Numbered from the stretch's first letter, positions 1 to 6,794 are shown. The stretch is DNA of 7,176 nucleotides from Frankiaceae bacterium (GCA_030840885.1 JAVEDQ010000001.1:1-7176), one strand, 5' to 3'. Notes: generated by a model from the letters alone, not told the origin. A program made the numbers and translations.

Positions 1-193
1 CCTCTACATCCACGTGCTGGAGACCTCCCGGCCGAGCGCTGAGGCCCTGCGCATCGCGCAGCGGGAGGACGAGTTCCACCGCGTGAGCGCGGCGCTGGCC
101 GAATTCATCACGCCCTACGACCCGCACACCTGGCGCTCACCGGCCGACGCACTCGCGCACGAGTTCTACCGGTACGACGCGCCGGCCGGCTGA
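1..193 (+). CDS. TcmI-family polyketide cyclase, C-terminal part (5' end outside the window)
   Basis: The open frame enters at base 2 and ends at the TGA at 191-193, giving the last 63 residues of a protein. It opens with LYIHVLE and ends with a stretch holding F..V...L, then ITPYDP...W, then an HEFYRY segment. This matches, in order and spacing, my recollection of the C-terminal half of the roughly 110-residue tetracenomycin F2 cyclase TcmI (LYMHLIE, YLTPY..W, VFYSW), the ferredoxin-like polyketide cyclase family that includes WhiE ORFVII. Such enzymes are small cytosolic proteins that close later rings of an already partly cyclised aromatic polyketide. The gene is separated from the ACP gene by 68 bases. 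Upstream context is not visible, so its start and operon membership are unknown. The family call is by remembered motifs, not by a search. Confidence 0.82.
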   Translation, partial: LYIHVLETSRPSAEALRIAQREDEFHRVSAALAEFITPYDPHTWRSPADALAHEFYRYDAPAG

Positions 194-246
194 CGCTCTC
201 CCACCGCCTGACCCTTCCCAGCTGAATTCTCCCCTGACCTGAACCT

Positions 247-252
247 GAAAGG
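247..252 (+). promoter_or_regulatory. Ribosome binding site of the ACP gene
   Basis: GAAAGG lies 9 bases before the ATG at 262 and is the purine-rich element that supports that start. The rest of the 194-261 spacer shows no clear promoter or hairpin by eye. Confidence 0.6.
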
Positions 253-261
253 TGCACCCCC

Positions 262-528
262 ATGTCCGCCGGATTCACCCTGGACGACCTCACCGAGCTG
301 CTGACCACGAAGGTCGGCTGGACCAACCCCGGATCGGTCGACCCGACCGCAACCCTGACCGAGGTCGGCCTCGACTCCCTGGCCGTCCTGGAGCTGCAGT
401 GCGTCCTCGAGGACGGTTACGCGACCCTGCTGCCCGAGGACGAGCTGTTCGACGCCTCGCTCGCCGACGTCGTCGCCAGCGTCAACCACAACAACACGAA
501 CACGGTCACCGCGACCGCTGGAGGGTGA
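262..528 (+). CDS. Type II polyketide synthase acyl carrier protein
   Basis: An 88-residue protein, the usual length of a discrete type II PKS ACP. The phosphopantetheine attachment motif GLDSLA is at residues 36-41, with Ser39 the predicted attachment site. It is preceded by the D/T-rich loop and followed by the acidic helix II (VLELQCVLED) and the LPEDELFDA segment typical of these proteins. The holo form carries malonyl extender units and the growing poly-beta-ketone chain between KS-alpha/KS-beta and the cyclases. The C-terminal tail (about residues 76-88) is a flexible Asn/Thr-rich stretch. The next gene starts 5 bases after the stop. In classical whiE-type clusters the ACP gene directly follows KS-beta; here it sits about 3.7 kb upstream of KS-alpha in a separate block. 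It is the only ACP in the window, so it very probably serves these ketosynthases, although another copy could lie outside. Confidence 0.95.
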   Translation: MSAGFTLDDLTELLTTKVGWTNPGSVDPTATLTEVGLDSLAVLELQCVLEDGYATLLPEDELFDASLADVVASVNHNNTNTVTATAGG

Positions 529-533
529 GCACG

Positions 534-1001
534 ATGCCTGCTCGTACCGAAAACACCGTCTTCGTCGACGCCGATCTCGACACGACCTGGCGGATGACCA
601 ACGACGTCGAGAACTGGCCGAACCTGTTCACCGAGTACGCCGCGGCAGAAGTGCTCTCCCGCAGCGGCAACACCGTCCGCTTCCGCCTCACGATGTTCCC
701 CGACGAGCAGAACCGCGTCTGGTCGTGGGTGTCGGAGCGCGTGCTGGACCCGGAGACGCACCGCGTGGTCGCGCGGCGGGTCGAGACCGGGCCGTTCGAG
801 TTCATGAACATCTCCTGGTACTACGAGCCCGAAGGCACGGGCACGCGGATGACCTGGATCCAGGAGTTCGCCATGCGCCCGCAGGCGCCGCTGAACGACG
901 AGCAGATGGCGGACAGGATCAACCAGAACACCCCGATCCAGATGGCCGCCATCCGGGCGAAGGTCGAGTCGGTGGCCGGCGCGGCGGCGGGGACCAGCTG
1001 A
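534..1001 (+). CDS. TcmN-type aromatase/cyclase (SRPBCC fold, WhiE ORFVI-like)
   Basis: A 155-residue single-domain protein of the START/SRPBCC polyketide aromatase/cyclase family. Opening PARTEN, then MTNDVENWPNLFTEY (21-35), VWSWVSER (62-69), RRVETGPFEFMN (81-92) and NTPIQM (132-137) follow TcmN and WhiE ORFVI almost without gaps. Residues I recall as lining the TcmN pocket fall on the same numbers: Trp28, Tyr35, Trp65, Ser67, Arg69 and Arg82. This register supports the ATG at 534, preceded by GGAGG at 520-524, over the in-frame GTG at 525. In the family the enzyme binds the ACP-tethered chain and directs first-ring closure and aromatisation, usually C9-C14 in unreduced long-chain polyketides; the regiochemistry here is inferred. 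Its TGA shares one base with the next start (TGATG), suggesting translational coupling. Confidence 0.94.
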   Translation: MPARTENTVFVDADLDTTWRMTNDVENWPNLFTEYAAAEVLSRSGNTVRFRLTMFPDEQNRVWSWVSERVLDPETHRVVARRVETGPFEFMNISWYYEPEGTGTRMTWIQEFAMRPQAPLNDEQMADRINQNTPIQMAAIRAKVESVAGAAAGTS

Positions 1002-1726
1002 TGGACCGCTACGCGATCACCTTCCAGGTTCGTCCAGGTAACTCCGAGCGGGTCGCCGAGCTGCTGGCCGGCTATCCGACGCCGGAGCTGAGCGCCGAGG
1101 CCGGCGCCCGCCTGCTCGGCACCACCGTCTTCCTGCGCGACGACACCGTCGTGCGCGTGCTGGATGTCGAGGGTCCGCTGCCGGTCGTCACCCGGCACCT
1201 GGCCCAGGACCCCGTCATCGCGGAGGTCGAACGGGCACTCAACCCGTACCTCGTCACCCCGCGCGACCTCGGCAGCCCGGAGAGCGCCCGCCGCTTCTTC
1301 GCAAACGCGCTCATGACGCCCCTGACGGTCCGGGTCGCCCCTGGCCAGGCGCTGGCCGGGTCGCAGCGCTACGCGTTGGTGTATCCCATCCGGCCGGGGA
1401 CCGGTGCTGCCGCCGACGCCGCCTTCGCCGGAGGTGGCGATCCGCCCCCGCCGCCACCCGGGCCGACGAAGCTGCTCGGGACCGCGGTCTTCCGGAAGGA
1501 CGACCTGGTCATCCGGGTGTTCGACATCCAGGGGGACTACGACGAGGCTGTCGAGCTGCTCGCCAAGGCACGTCCGCTGCAGGAGGCCGGCCGCAGCCTG
1601 GCCCCCTTCCTGGAGCCGGGAACCGACATCTCCGACGAGCAGGGGCTGCGCCGATTCCTCCGCGAGCGGCGCATGCGGGTCGTCACCGACCGGCGCAGTT
1701 CCGTCGCCCTGGGCAGCGCCGCATGA
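1001..1726 (+). CDS. Tandem SchA/CurD-domain protein (spore-pigment-type accessory protein)
   Basis: A 241-residue protein made of two copies of one domain, about residues 3-106 and 123-226. Matching pieces are RYAITFQVRPG with RYALVYPIRPG, LLGTTVFLRDDTVVRVLDVEG with LLGTAVFRKDDLVIRVFDIQG, LNPYL with LAPFL, and RRFFANALM with RRFLRERRM. The pattern fits the SchA/CurD-like domain of spore-pigment clusters (WhiE ORFI, SchA, CurD). Its biochemical role is not established; the small alpha/beta domain and its constant link to type II PKS genes suggest help in cyclisation or tailoring, which is inference. The second copy is poorer in its first third and holds six consecutive prolines (148-153). No signal peptide or membrane segment is seen. 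Its start overlaps the aromatase stop by one base, and its stop overlaps the dehydrogenase start as ATGA. The family name rests on remembered motifs. Confidence 0.82.
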   Translation: MDRYAITFQVRPGNSERVAELLAGYPTPELSAEAGARLLGTTVFLRDDTVVRVLDVEGPLPVVTRHLAQDPVIAEVERALNPYLVTPRDLGSPESARRFFANALMTPLTVRVAPGQALAGSQRYALVYPIRPGTGAAADAAFAGGGDPPPPPPGPTKLLGTAVFRKDDLVIRVFDIQGDYDEAVELLAKARPLQEAGRSLAPFLEPGTDISDEQGLRRFLRERRMRVVTDRRSSVALGSAA

Positions 1727-2601
1727 CGCGCCCGGTGGCGGTGGTCGGCCTCGGGAGAATGGGAGGCGGTATCGCGCGTCGCCTGGTCGCGGTCGGGCAA
1801 CCGGTGACGGTCTGGAACCGGAGCGCCGACCGGGCCGCCGAGCTCGCGTCGCACGGGGCGACGGCGGCCGAGACCCCCGGCGCGGCCACCGCGGCGGCGG
1901 AGACGGTTCTGCTCGCGGTCGCCGATGCAGTCGCCCTGCAGAACGTCCTGTCCGGACCGGATGGGGTGCTCTCAGCCCTGCGTCCCGGGGCCACGGTGAT
2001 CCTGCTCAGCACGGTTTCGCCTGAGACGGTCCGGGCGCTCGAACCGCGGGTGACGGCGGCCGGCGGACGACTGCTCGAGGCGGCGATGCTCGGCAACGGC
2101 AGCCACGCCGAGCAGGGCGAACTGCGGCTCTACCTCGGGGGGGATCCTCGTGTCATCCACCAGGAGACCGACGTCCTCGGCGCCTTCGCCAAGGAGGTCA
2201 CCCCGGTCGGCCCGTTGGGCTCCGGCATGAGCTACAAGCTGGTGCTGAACCTGCTCATGGGGCTCGAGATGCAGGCGCTCGCGGAGATCACCGCCCTCGG
2301 CGAAGGCCTCGGGCTCGATCGCCAGCAGCTGCTGTCTGTCGTCGCCGGCAGCGGCTTCAGCGCTCCGGTCATGCGCTTCAAGGCGCAGCGGATGATCCGT
2401 CGCGCCTATGCCGACCCGGACTTCCGACTCGAGCTGATGGCCAAGGACCTCCGGCTCGCCACCGAGGAGGCGACCCGGCACGACGTGACGATCCCGATGA
2501 CGCGGGCCGCTACCGCAGCGCATCGGGAGGCGGTCGAAGCGGGGCTCGGCGGGCTCGACTGTGCCGCCATCGCGGACGCGCGGCAGGGTGTGCCGGCGTG
2601 A
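1723..2601 (+). CDS. NAD(P)-dependent beta-hydroxyacid dehydrogenase family oxidoreductase (HIBADH/GLYR type)
   Basis: A 292-residue protein, the normal length for the 3-hydroxyisobutyrate/6-phosphogluconate dehydrogenase-like family. The N-terminal Rossmann domain has GLGRMG at 9-14, and WNRS at 31-34 after the second strand, a pattern that favours NADPH over NADH. The helical C-terminal domain has the catalytic segment GSGMSYKLVLN (166-176) with Lys172 and Asn176, and the later conserved AKDL (240-243) with Lys241. The usual substrate-loop motif DAPVSGG is replaced by EAAMLGN (119-125), so Ser is Leu123; glyoxylate/succinic-semialdehyde reductase types also have Leu there, but the Pro and second Gly are lost too. 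The retained Lys argues against an imine reductase. Substrate is unknown; reduction or oxidation of a polyketide intermediate is inferred from context only. The start is fixed by an ATGA overlap with the SchA/CurD gene. Confidence 0.9.
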   Translation: MTRPVAVVGLGRMGGGIARRLVAVGQPVTVWNRSADRAAELASHGATAAETPGAATAAAETVLLAVADAVALQNVLSGPDGVLSALRPGATVILLSTVSPETVRALEPRVTAAGGRLLEAAMLGNGSHAEQGELRLYLGGDPRVIHQETDVLGAFAKEVTPVGPLGSGMSYKLVLNLLMGLEMQALAEITALGEGLGLDRQQLLSVVAGSGFSAPVMRFKAQRMIRRAYADPDFRLELMAKDLRLATEEATRHDVTIPMTRAATAAHREAVEAGLGGLDCAAIADARQGVPA

Positions 2602-3560
2602 TCATCGACGTGCACGGTCACCTCAGCCCGCCGTCGTCGGCCCGGCGGTTCCCCATGCCTCCGAGCCTCACCGACCCCGAGGCGATGGTGGCGGAGAAGG
2701 CGGCGAACGGCATCGACCTGACGCTGATCGGCAGCCCCGTGGGAGGCGGGGCGATGCTGCGGGTGCCCGGCGTGGACAACTACGCCCAGACCCGCGACCA
2801 GCTCCGCGCGTTCCACGACGAACTCGCGGAGATGATCTCTCGCTTCCCGAACGCGCTGCGAGGCCTGGTCTATGTCGATCCGCTGGGCGGCGACGACCTT
2901 CTGGAGGGGGCAGCGGAGACGCTGGCCGACGACGCCTTCGTCGGACTGATCGTCAACAGCAGCGTCGCAGGCCGGTACCTGGACACTCCGCAGGCGGACA
3001 GCTTCTTCGCGCTGGCTGCGGAGCGCGACCTGCCGGTGCTGGTGCATCCACCGGCGGAGCCGGTCGGTAGCCAGGCGACGGCGGACTTCCGGCTCGTCGA
3101 GCACCTGGTGCGGGTGAACGACGTGACCGCCGGCATCGCGGCAGTGATCTTCGGCGGTTGGTTGGAGAAGTACCCGACGCTGAAGCTCATCGCACCGGGG
3201 GCCGGGGGAGCGCTGAGCCTCCTGGCGGAAAAACTCGACCTGGCGGCCCGGACGCCGGTCCGCGGGGGGCCGCCCGGGGGCGCCCCGAGGACGGTCTCAC
3301 TGACCGAGCCGCCGAGTCGGCAGCTGCGGCGGATCTACGTCGACACCGCGACGCCGAGCGCGCTGGCGGTGCGCAGCGCCGTCGAGTTGTTCGGTGCCGA
3401 CCACGTGCTGTTCGGCACCGACTCACCGCCGCTGCCGAACGTGGTCGGGCCGATTGTGCGGCTCGTGGAAGAACTTCCCGTCGGCGACGAGGCACGGCAG
3501 CAGATCTTCTGCGACAACGCGCAGGGACTGTTCCGCCTCGGCGTGCCGGCGCGCGTCTGA
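2598..3560 (+). CDS. ACMSD-like amidohydrolase family protein with a substituted catalytic histidine
   Basis: A 320-residue TIM-barrel protein of the amidohydrolase-2 type (ACMSD and gamma-resorcylate decarboxylase relatives), near the family's usual 300-340 residues. The first strand has the metal motif IIDVHGH with His6 and His8; His150 in LVHPP and Asp275 in LFGTDSPP are the expected third His and the Asp ligand. The segment FGGWLEKYPTLKL (185-197) matches the family's helix before the strand that normally ends in a His-Gly-Gly motif, but here the sequence is APGAGGAL, so Gly201 stands where the catalytic/metal-activating His is expected. It may therefore be a decarboxylase or hydrolase with altered chemistry, or a non-catalytic cluster protein. 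No signal peptide. It starts with GTG in a GTGA overlap with the dehydrogenase stop, so it is translationally coupled, and it ends the first block. Family call good; reaction unknown. Confidence 0.87.
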   Translation: MIIDVHGHLSPPSSARRFPMPPSLTDPEAMVAEKAANGIDLTLIGSPVGGGAMLRVPGVDNYAQTRDQLRAFHDELAEMISRFPNALRGLVYVDPLGGDDLLEGAAETLADDAFVGLIVNSSVAGRYLDTPQADSFFALAAERDLPVLVHPPAEPVGSQATADFRLVEHLVRVNDVTAGIAAVIFGGWLEKYPTLKLIAPGAGGALSLLAEKLDLAARTPVRGGPPGGAPRTVSLTEPPSRQLRRIYVDTATPSALAVRSAVELFGADHVLFGTDSPPLPNVVGPIVRLVEELPVGDEARQQIFCDNAQGLFRLGVPARV

Positions 3561-3706
3561 CCGACCTGGCTGACCCGAGCCGGTCCGCCCCCGTGTATCC
3601 GCAGCGGGGCCGAGCTCCCTCTGTCCTTCATTACCGACCAAGCGCGGCCGCACCGAGTGGACGCGGCCCGGGCTTTCCTCCGCCCTACCCATGAACAGGA
3701 ACCGAT
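3561..3706 (+). promoter_or_regulatory. Intergenic region, probable promoter of the cupin-ketosynthase block
   Basis: These 146 bases are the largest non-coding gap and divide the two tightly packed gene blocks, so a promoter here is a reasonable inference. No convincing -35/-10 pair is visible by eye. Two weak inverted repeats are present. GGCCGC at 3646-3651 pairs perfectly with GCGGCC at 3663-3668 across an 11-base loop and could be an operator or chance in GC-rich DNA. Just after the amidohydrolase stop, GGCT (3568-3571) pairs with AGCC (3578-3581), extended past a bulge by GACC/GGTC (3559-3562 and 3582-3585), a possible weak terminator without a T-tract. The 3' end holds the cupin ribosome binding site. 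Confidence 0.4.
3697..3701 (+). promoter_or_regulatory. Ribosome binding site of the cupin gene
   Basis: AGGAA ends 5 bases before the GTG at 3707. Nearby ATGs at 3691 and 3705 are out of the cupin frame, and the latter is followed at once by TGA, so the GTG is the supported start. Confidence 0.55.
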
Positions 3707-4192
3707 GTGACGACTCTCCCGGCCCGGCCCGCTCAGCCCGCTCAGCCCGCTCAGATCAGTCAGCCCGCTCAGATCAGCCAGCCCGCATCGGCCGCCGAAC
3801 CGCGGCCCGCGCGCATCACGGCCGCTGACGTCCCGGCCGACCGCCGCCGCGGCGGCGAGATCCGCACCCTGCTGTCCCCACGCTCGGTCGGCTCCACCTC
3901 CGGCTTCTGCGGCATCGCGCACCTGGAGCCCGGTGAGCGCATCGCCGAGCACTACCACCCGTGGTCGGAGGAGTTCCTCACCCTCGTGGAGGGCGAGCTG
4001 ACGGTGGACGTGGACGACGTCCCGACTCCGCTGTCGGCCGGCCAGGCGCTGTTCATCCCGATGCACACCCGGCACCGCTTGCGCAACACCGGCACCGGGC
4101 CCGCGCGTGCGGTCTTCCACCTCGGACCGCTCGCCCCCCGTCCGGAACTCGGCCACGTCGACACCGAGACGGGCCCGGCCGAGGGCTCGTGA
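3707..4192 (+). CDS. Cupin-domain protein, WhiE ORFII-like
   Basis: A 161-residue protein with one small cupin barrel. Motif 1 is at 76-95 ([15 protein letters not shown] onward) with metal-binding His82, His84 and Glu89 (or Glu88). Motif 2 is at 112-127 ([13 protein letters not shown]) with His123, so all expected metal ligands are present. The core starting [16 protein letters not shown] and the C-terminal [13 protein letters not shown] closely resemble the cupin of spore-pigment clusters (WhiE ORFII/CurC type) as I remember it. Its role in those clusters is not firmly known; a metal-dependent oxygenase or cyclisation helper is possible. The first 27 residues are a Pro/Ala/Gln low-complexity tail made by short tandem DNA repeats. 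The start is GTG with AGGAA upstream. It is the first gene of the second block, 56 bases before KS-alpha. Confidence 0.9.
   Translation: MTTLPARPAQPAQPAQISQPAQISQPASAAEPRPARITAADVPADRRRGGEIRTLLSPRSVGSTSGFCGIAHLEPGERIAEHYHPWSEEFLTLVEGELTVDVDDVPTPLSAGQALFIPMHTRHRLRNTGTGPARAVFHLGPLAPRPELGHVDTETGPAEGS
3728..3781 (+). repeat. Short in-frame tandem repeats in the cupin N-terminus
   Basis: The 9-base unit CCCGCTCAG occurs three times in a row at 3728-3754. An 18-base unit, CCCGCTCAGATCAGYCAG, occurs at 3746-3763 and 3764-3781 with a single T/C difference. Both unit lengths are multiples of three, so copy changes keep the frame; they encode Pro-Ala-Gln and Pro-Ala-Gln-Ile-Ser-Gln. The repeats lie outside the folded cupin domain. 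Confidence 0.9.
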
Positions 4193-4233
4193 ACCGATCC
4201 CCGTTCGCCGACCAGAGCTCCCCTCCCACTTCC

Positions 4234-4240
4234 GAAGGAA
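4234..4240 (+). promoter_or_regulatory. Ribosome binding site of KS-alpha
   Basis: GAAGGAA lies 8 bases before the ATG at 4249 and is among the best matches to the 16S anti-Shine-Dalgarno sequence in the window. It selects this start over upstream in-frame codons that overlap the cupin gene. The rest of the 4193-4248 spacer shows no other signal. Confidence 0.7.
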
Positions 4241-4248
4241 TCCCACTG

Positions 4249-5556
4249 ATGAGAAGGACTGTCGTGACGGGCATCGGGGTCGTCGCGCCAGGCGGCCCGA
4301 ATCGCGAGGCTTTCTGGACGACGATCACCGCCGGGAAGACCGCCACTCGCCGGATCTCGCTGTTCGATCCGGAGGGCTTCCGGTCCCAGCTCGCCGCTGA
4401 ATGTGACTTCGACGGCCTCGCCGCGGGGCTCTCCCCGGAACAGGTGGAGCGAGCCGACCGGTTCGTGCAGTTCGCGCTCGTCGCCGCGGCTGAGGCGATG
4501 GAGGACTCCGGTCTCCGGCTGACCGACGCCGAGCGGGACCGGCTCGGAGTTGTCCTGGGCAGCGCAGTCGGCGGCACCACCGGCCTGGAGAACGAGTACC
4601 TGGTGGTGAGCAACGGCGGCCAGGACTGGCTGGTCGACGAGAGCAAGGCCGGTCCATGGCTCTACGAGACGCTGGTCCCGAGCTCGCTACCGGCCGAGGT
4701 CGCACTCTCGGTCGGTGCGCACGGCCCCGTCACCTGCGTCTCGACGGGCTGCACATCCGGCATCGACGCAGTCGGTGTTGCGCACCAGCTGGTGCAGGAC
4801 GGCGAGGCCGACGTCGTCATCGCCGGCGCCTCGGACTCGCCGATCTCGCCCATCTCGTCGGCGGCTTTCGATGCGATCCGAGCCACCTCCCCGTACAAGG
4901 GCGACCCCGCGACCGCCTCCCGTCCCTTCGACCGGGACCGGGACGGATTCATCCTCGGCGAAGGCTGCGCGATCCTGCTCCTCGAGGAGCTCGAGCACGC
5001 CCGCCGCCGAGGGGCCCGCATCTACTGCGAGGTAAGCGGTTACGCGAGCCGGTCGAACGCGTTCCATATGACCGGGCTCAAGCCGGACGGCCTGGACATG
5101 GCCGAGGCGATTGCCGACGCGCTGGGGCAGGCCGATGTGCGGCCGGACGACATCTCCTACATCAGCGCCCACGGCTCCGGCACATTGCAGAACGACAGGC
5201 ACGAGACGGCCGCGTACAAGAAGGCGTTGGGCGACGCCGCCTACGGCATCCCGATCAGCTCGATCAAGTCGATGGTCGGCCACTCCCTCGGGGCCATCGG
5301 TTCGATCGAGATGGCGGCCTGCGCGCTCGCCGTGGACCGCGGGGTCATCCCGCCGACCGCGAACTACTCCGAGCCCGACGAGCAGTGCGACCTCGACTAC
5401 ACCCCCAACACCGCTCGCGCCCGCCGCGTCGACGTGGCCCTGTCGGTGGGCAGCGGCTTCGGCGGCTTCCAGTCGGCGATGGTCGTCCGGGCCGTGCCCG
5501 AGATGGCCGCAGCTGCACGCATCCCCTCAAAGAACCGGATGGAGCCCTCCGCATGA
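4249..5556 (+). CDS. Type II polyketide synthase ketosynthase alpha (KS-alpha)
   Basis: A 435-residue beta-ketoacyl synthase of normal KS-alpha length with a complete active site. The nucleophile Cys168 is in [10 protein letters not shown], His308 in SAHGSGT, and Lys340 and His345 in [15 protein letters not shown]. The sequence [10 protein letters not shown] (315-324) and the C-terminal [12 protein letters not shown] are standard for the alpha subunit. It catalyses decarboxylative Claisen condensation of malonyl-ACP onto the growing chain, as a cytosolic heterodimer with KS-beta. The N-terminal region ([19 protein letters not shown]) resembles spore-pigment KS-alphas such as WhiE ORFIII in my recollection. 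It has a strong ribosome binding site, and its TGA overlaps the KS-beta ATG as ATGA, the usual coupling of these two subunits. The last 18 or so residues form a variable tail. Identification is very secure; assignment to spore pigment rather than an antibiotic is inferred. Confidence 0.97.
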   Translation: MRRTVVTGIGVVAPGGPNREAFWTTITAGKTATRRISLFDPEGFRSQLAAECDFDGLAAGLSPEQVERADRFVQFALVAAAEAMEDSGLRLTDAERDRLGVVLGSAVGGTTGLENEYLVVSNGGQDWLVDESKAGPWLYETLVPSSLPAEVALSVGAHGPVTCVSTGCTSGIDAVGVAHQLVQDGEADVVIAGASDSPISPISSAAFDAIRATSPYKGDPATASRPFDRDRDGFILGEGCAILLLEELEHARRRGARIYCEVSGYASRSNAFHMTGLKPDGLDMAEAIADALGQADVRPDDISYISAHGSGTLQNDRHETAAYKKALGDAAYGIPISSIKSMVGHSLGAIGSIEMAACALAVDRGVIPPTANYSEPDEQCDLDYTPNTARARRVDVALSVGSGFGGFQSAMVVRAVPEMAAAARIPSKNRMEPSA

Positions 5557-6794
5557 GCACCGTCGTCCTGACCGGCATCGGGATCGTTGCGCCCAGCGGC
5601 GTCGGAAGCGAGCAGTTCTGGAAATCGACGCTGAACGGCGAGAACCACATCGGGCCGATCACCCGGTTCGACGCCTCCGGCTACCGCACGACGCTCGCCG
5701 GGGAGGTGCAGGACTTCGATGCGGAGCAGCATGTCGACCGTCGGCAGCTGGTCCAGACCGACCGCTGGACCTGGCTGTCCCTGGCCGCCGCCGGCGAGGC
5801 GATCGACGACGCTGGCCTCGACCTCGCCGCGTATGACCCGTATCAGCTGTCGGTGGTGCTGGCCAGCACCTCCGGCGGCAACGAGTTCGGGCAGCGGGAG
5901 CTGCAGCGGCTCTGGACCGGTCCGAGCCGCTCCGTCGGTGCCTACCAGTCCATCGCCTGGTTCTACGCCGCGAGCACAGGTCAGACGTCCATCCGATACG
6001 GGATGAAGGGTCCGTCCAGCGTGCTGGCCGGAGACACCGCGGGCGGGCTGGACACCTTCGGGCACGCGCGGCGGACGGTGCGCCGGCGCGGCGGCGTGGT
6101 TCTGGCCGGCGGCACCGAGGCGCCGATCGGGCCGTACGCCATGGCTTGCCAGTCCGCCACCGGCCTGCTTTCCACCGCCACCGATCCTGCCCAGGCCTAC
6201 CGGCCCTTCGACCGGGCCGCCAACGGCTGGATTCCCGGCGAGGGCGGCGCGGTCGTCGCGGTGGAGGATCTCGACGAGGCCCGTGCGCGCGGCGCCACGG
6301 TCTACGCCGAGATCGCCGGTTACGCGGCCACGTTCGACGCCGCCGCTCCCAACCGTCCGTCGGCTGACGGTCGTCAGCTGCAGCGGGCCATCGAGAACGC
6401 CCTACGTGACGCCGGCATCTCCGCCAACGACGTGGACGTCGTGTTCGCCGACGCTGCCGGTGTTCTGGAGTTCGACCGGAGCGAGGCGACCGCGTTACGC
6501 GCGGTATTCGGCACCGGCAGCGATGCCCCGCTGGTCACCGCACCGAAGGCACTGATCGGACGGTTGTACAGCGGCGGATCCGCGCTGGATGTCGCTACCG
6601 CGGCGCTGGCGATCCGGGACGGCTGGGTGCCAGTGGTCGGAAACCTCCAGGAGGCGGCAGCCGGATGCGAGCTGCCCTTCGTGACCGGCGAGTCGCAGTC
6701 CGCAGATGTCCGAGTGGCCTTGATCGTCGCCCGCGGGCACGGCGGGTTCAACAGCGCGCTCGTGCTGCGCCGGCTGGACGACGTGCCGACATGA
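5553..6794 (+). CDS. Type II polyketide synthase KS-beta / chain length factor
   Basis: A 413-residue KS homologue without the catalytic Cys, partner of KS-alpha. It has the chain-length-factor signatures [22 protein letters not shown] (153-174, where KS-alpha has Cys), [17 protein letters not shown] (217-233), [11 protein letters not shown] (294-304), GRLYSGG (336-342) and [13 protein letters not shown] near the end. Most family members have Gln in the EQAGGLD motif, which primes by malonyl decarboxylation; here the motif is DTAGGLD with Thr162. Aligned by eye to the actinorhodin factor, its gate residues Phe109 and Phe116 correspond to Asn110 and Leu117, which would leave a longer tunnel and fits a C20-C24 product (inference). 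GGAG at 5541-5544 and an ATGA overlap fix the start. Its stop in turn overlaps the next ATG. Confidence 0.95.
   Translation: MSTVVLTGIGIVAPSGVGSEQFWKSTLNGENHIGPITRFDASGYRTTLAGEVQDFDAEQHVDRRQLVQTDRWTWLSLAAAGEAIDDAGLDLAAYDPYQLSVVLASTSGGNEFGQRELQRLWTGPSRSVGAYQSIAWFYAASTGQTSIRYGMKGPSSVLAGDTAGGLDTFGHARRTVRRRGGVVLAGGTEAPIGPYAMACQSATGLLSTATDPAQAYRPFDRAANGWIPGEGGAVVAVEDLDEARARGATVYAEIAGYAATFDAAAPNRPSADGRQLQRAIENALRDAGISANDVDVVFADAAGVLEFDRSEATALRAVFGTGSDAPLVTAPKALIGRLYSGGSALDVATAALAIRDGWVPVVGNLQEAAAGCELPFVTGESQSADVRVALIVARGHGGFNSALVLRRLDDVPT

Noticed and set aside
525..533. GTG at 525 as the aromatase/cyclase start
   Set aside because: In frame, but the ATG at 534 has a better-spaced GGAGG and gives residue numbers identical to TcmN at Trp28, Tyr35 and Arg69.
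1972..3104. Overlapping minus-strand frames of 183 and 232 codons opposite the dehydrogenase and amidohydrolase
   Set aside because: They run antisense to two well-supported genes, have Arg/His-rich composition typical of shadow frames, and show no recognisable domain.
3559..3585. Bulged inverted repeat after the amidohydrolase as a terminator
   Set aside because: The stem is short, interrupted by a 5-base bulge and has no T-rich tail. It is mentioned in the intergenic entry but not called as a terminator.
3335..4246. 303-codon open frame on the minus strand across the amidohydrolase end, the intergenic gap and the cupin
   Set aside because: It lies opposite genes with clear conserved motifs, and its Leu/Ser/Gly repeats are only the reverse reading of the cupin tandem repeats. 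Long antisense frames are expected at this GC content.
4656..5552. Upstream extension of the KS-beta frame back into KS-alpha
   Set aside because: The translation is Arg/Pro-rich and without KS motifs. The conserved KS-beta N-terminus begins at the ATG at 5553 with GGAG upstream and an ATGA overlap.
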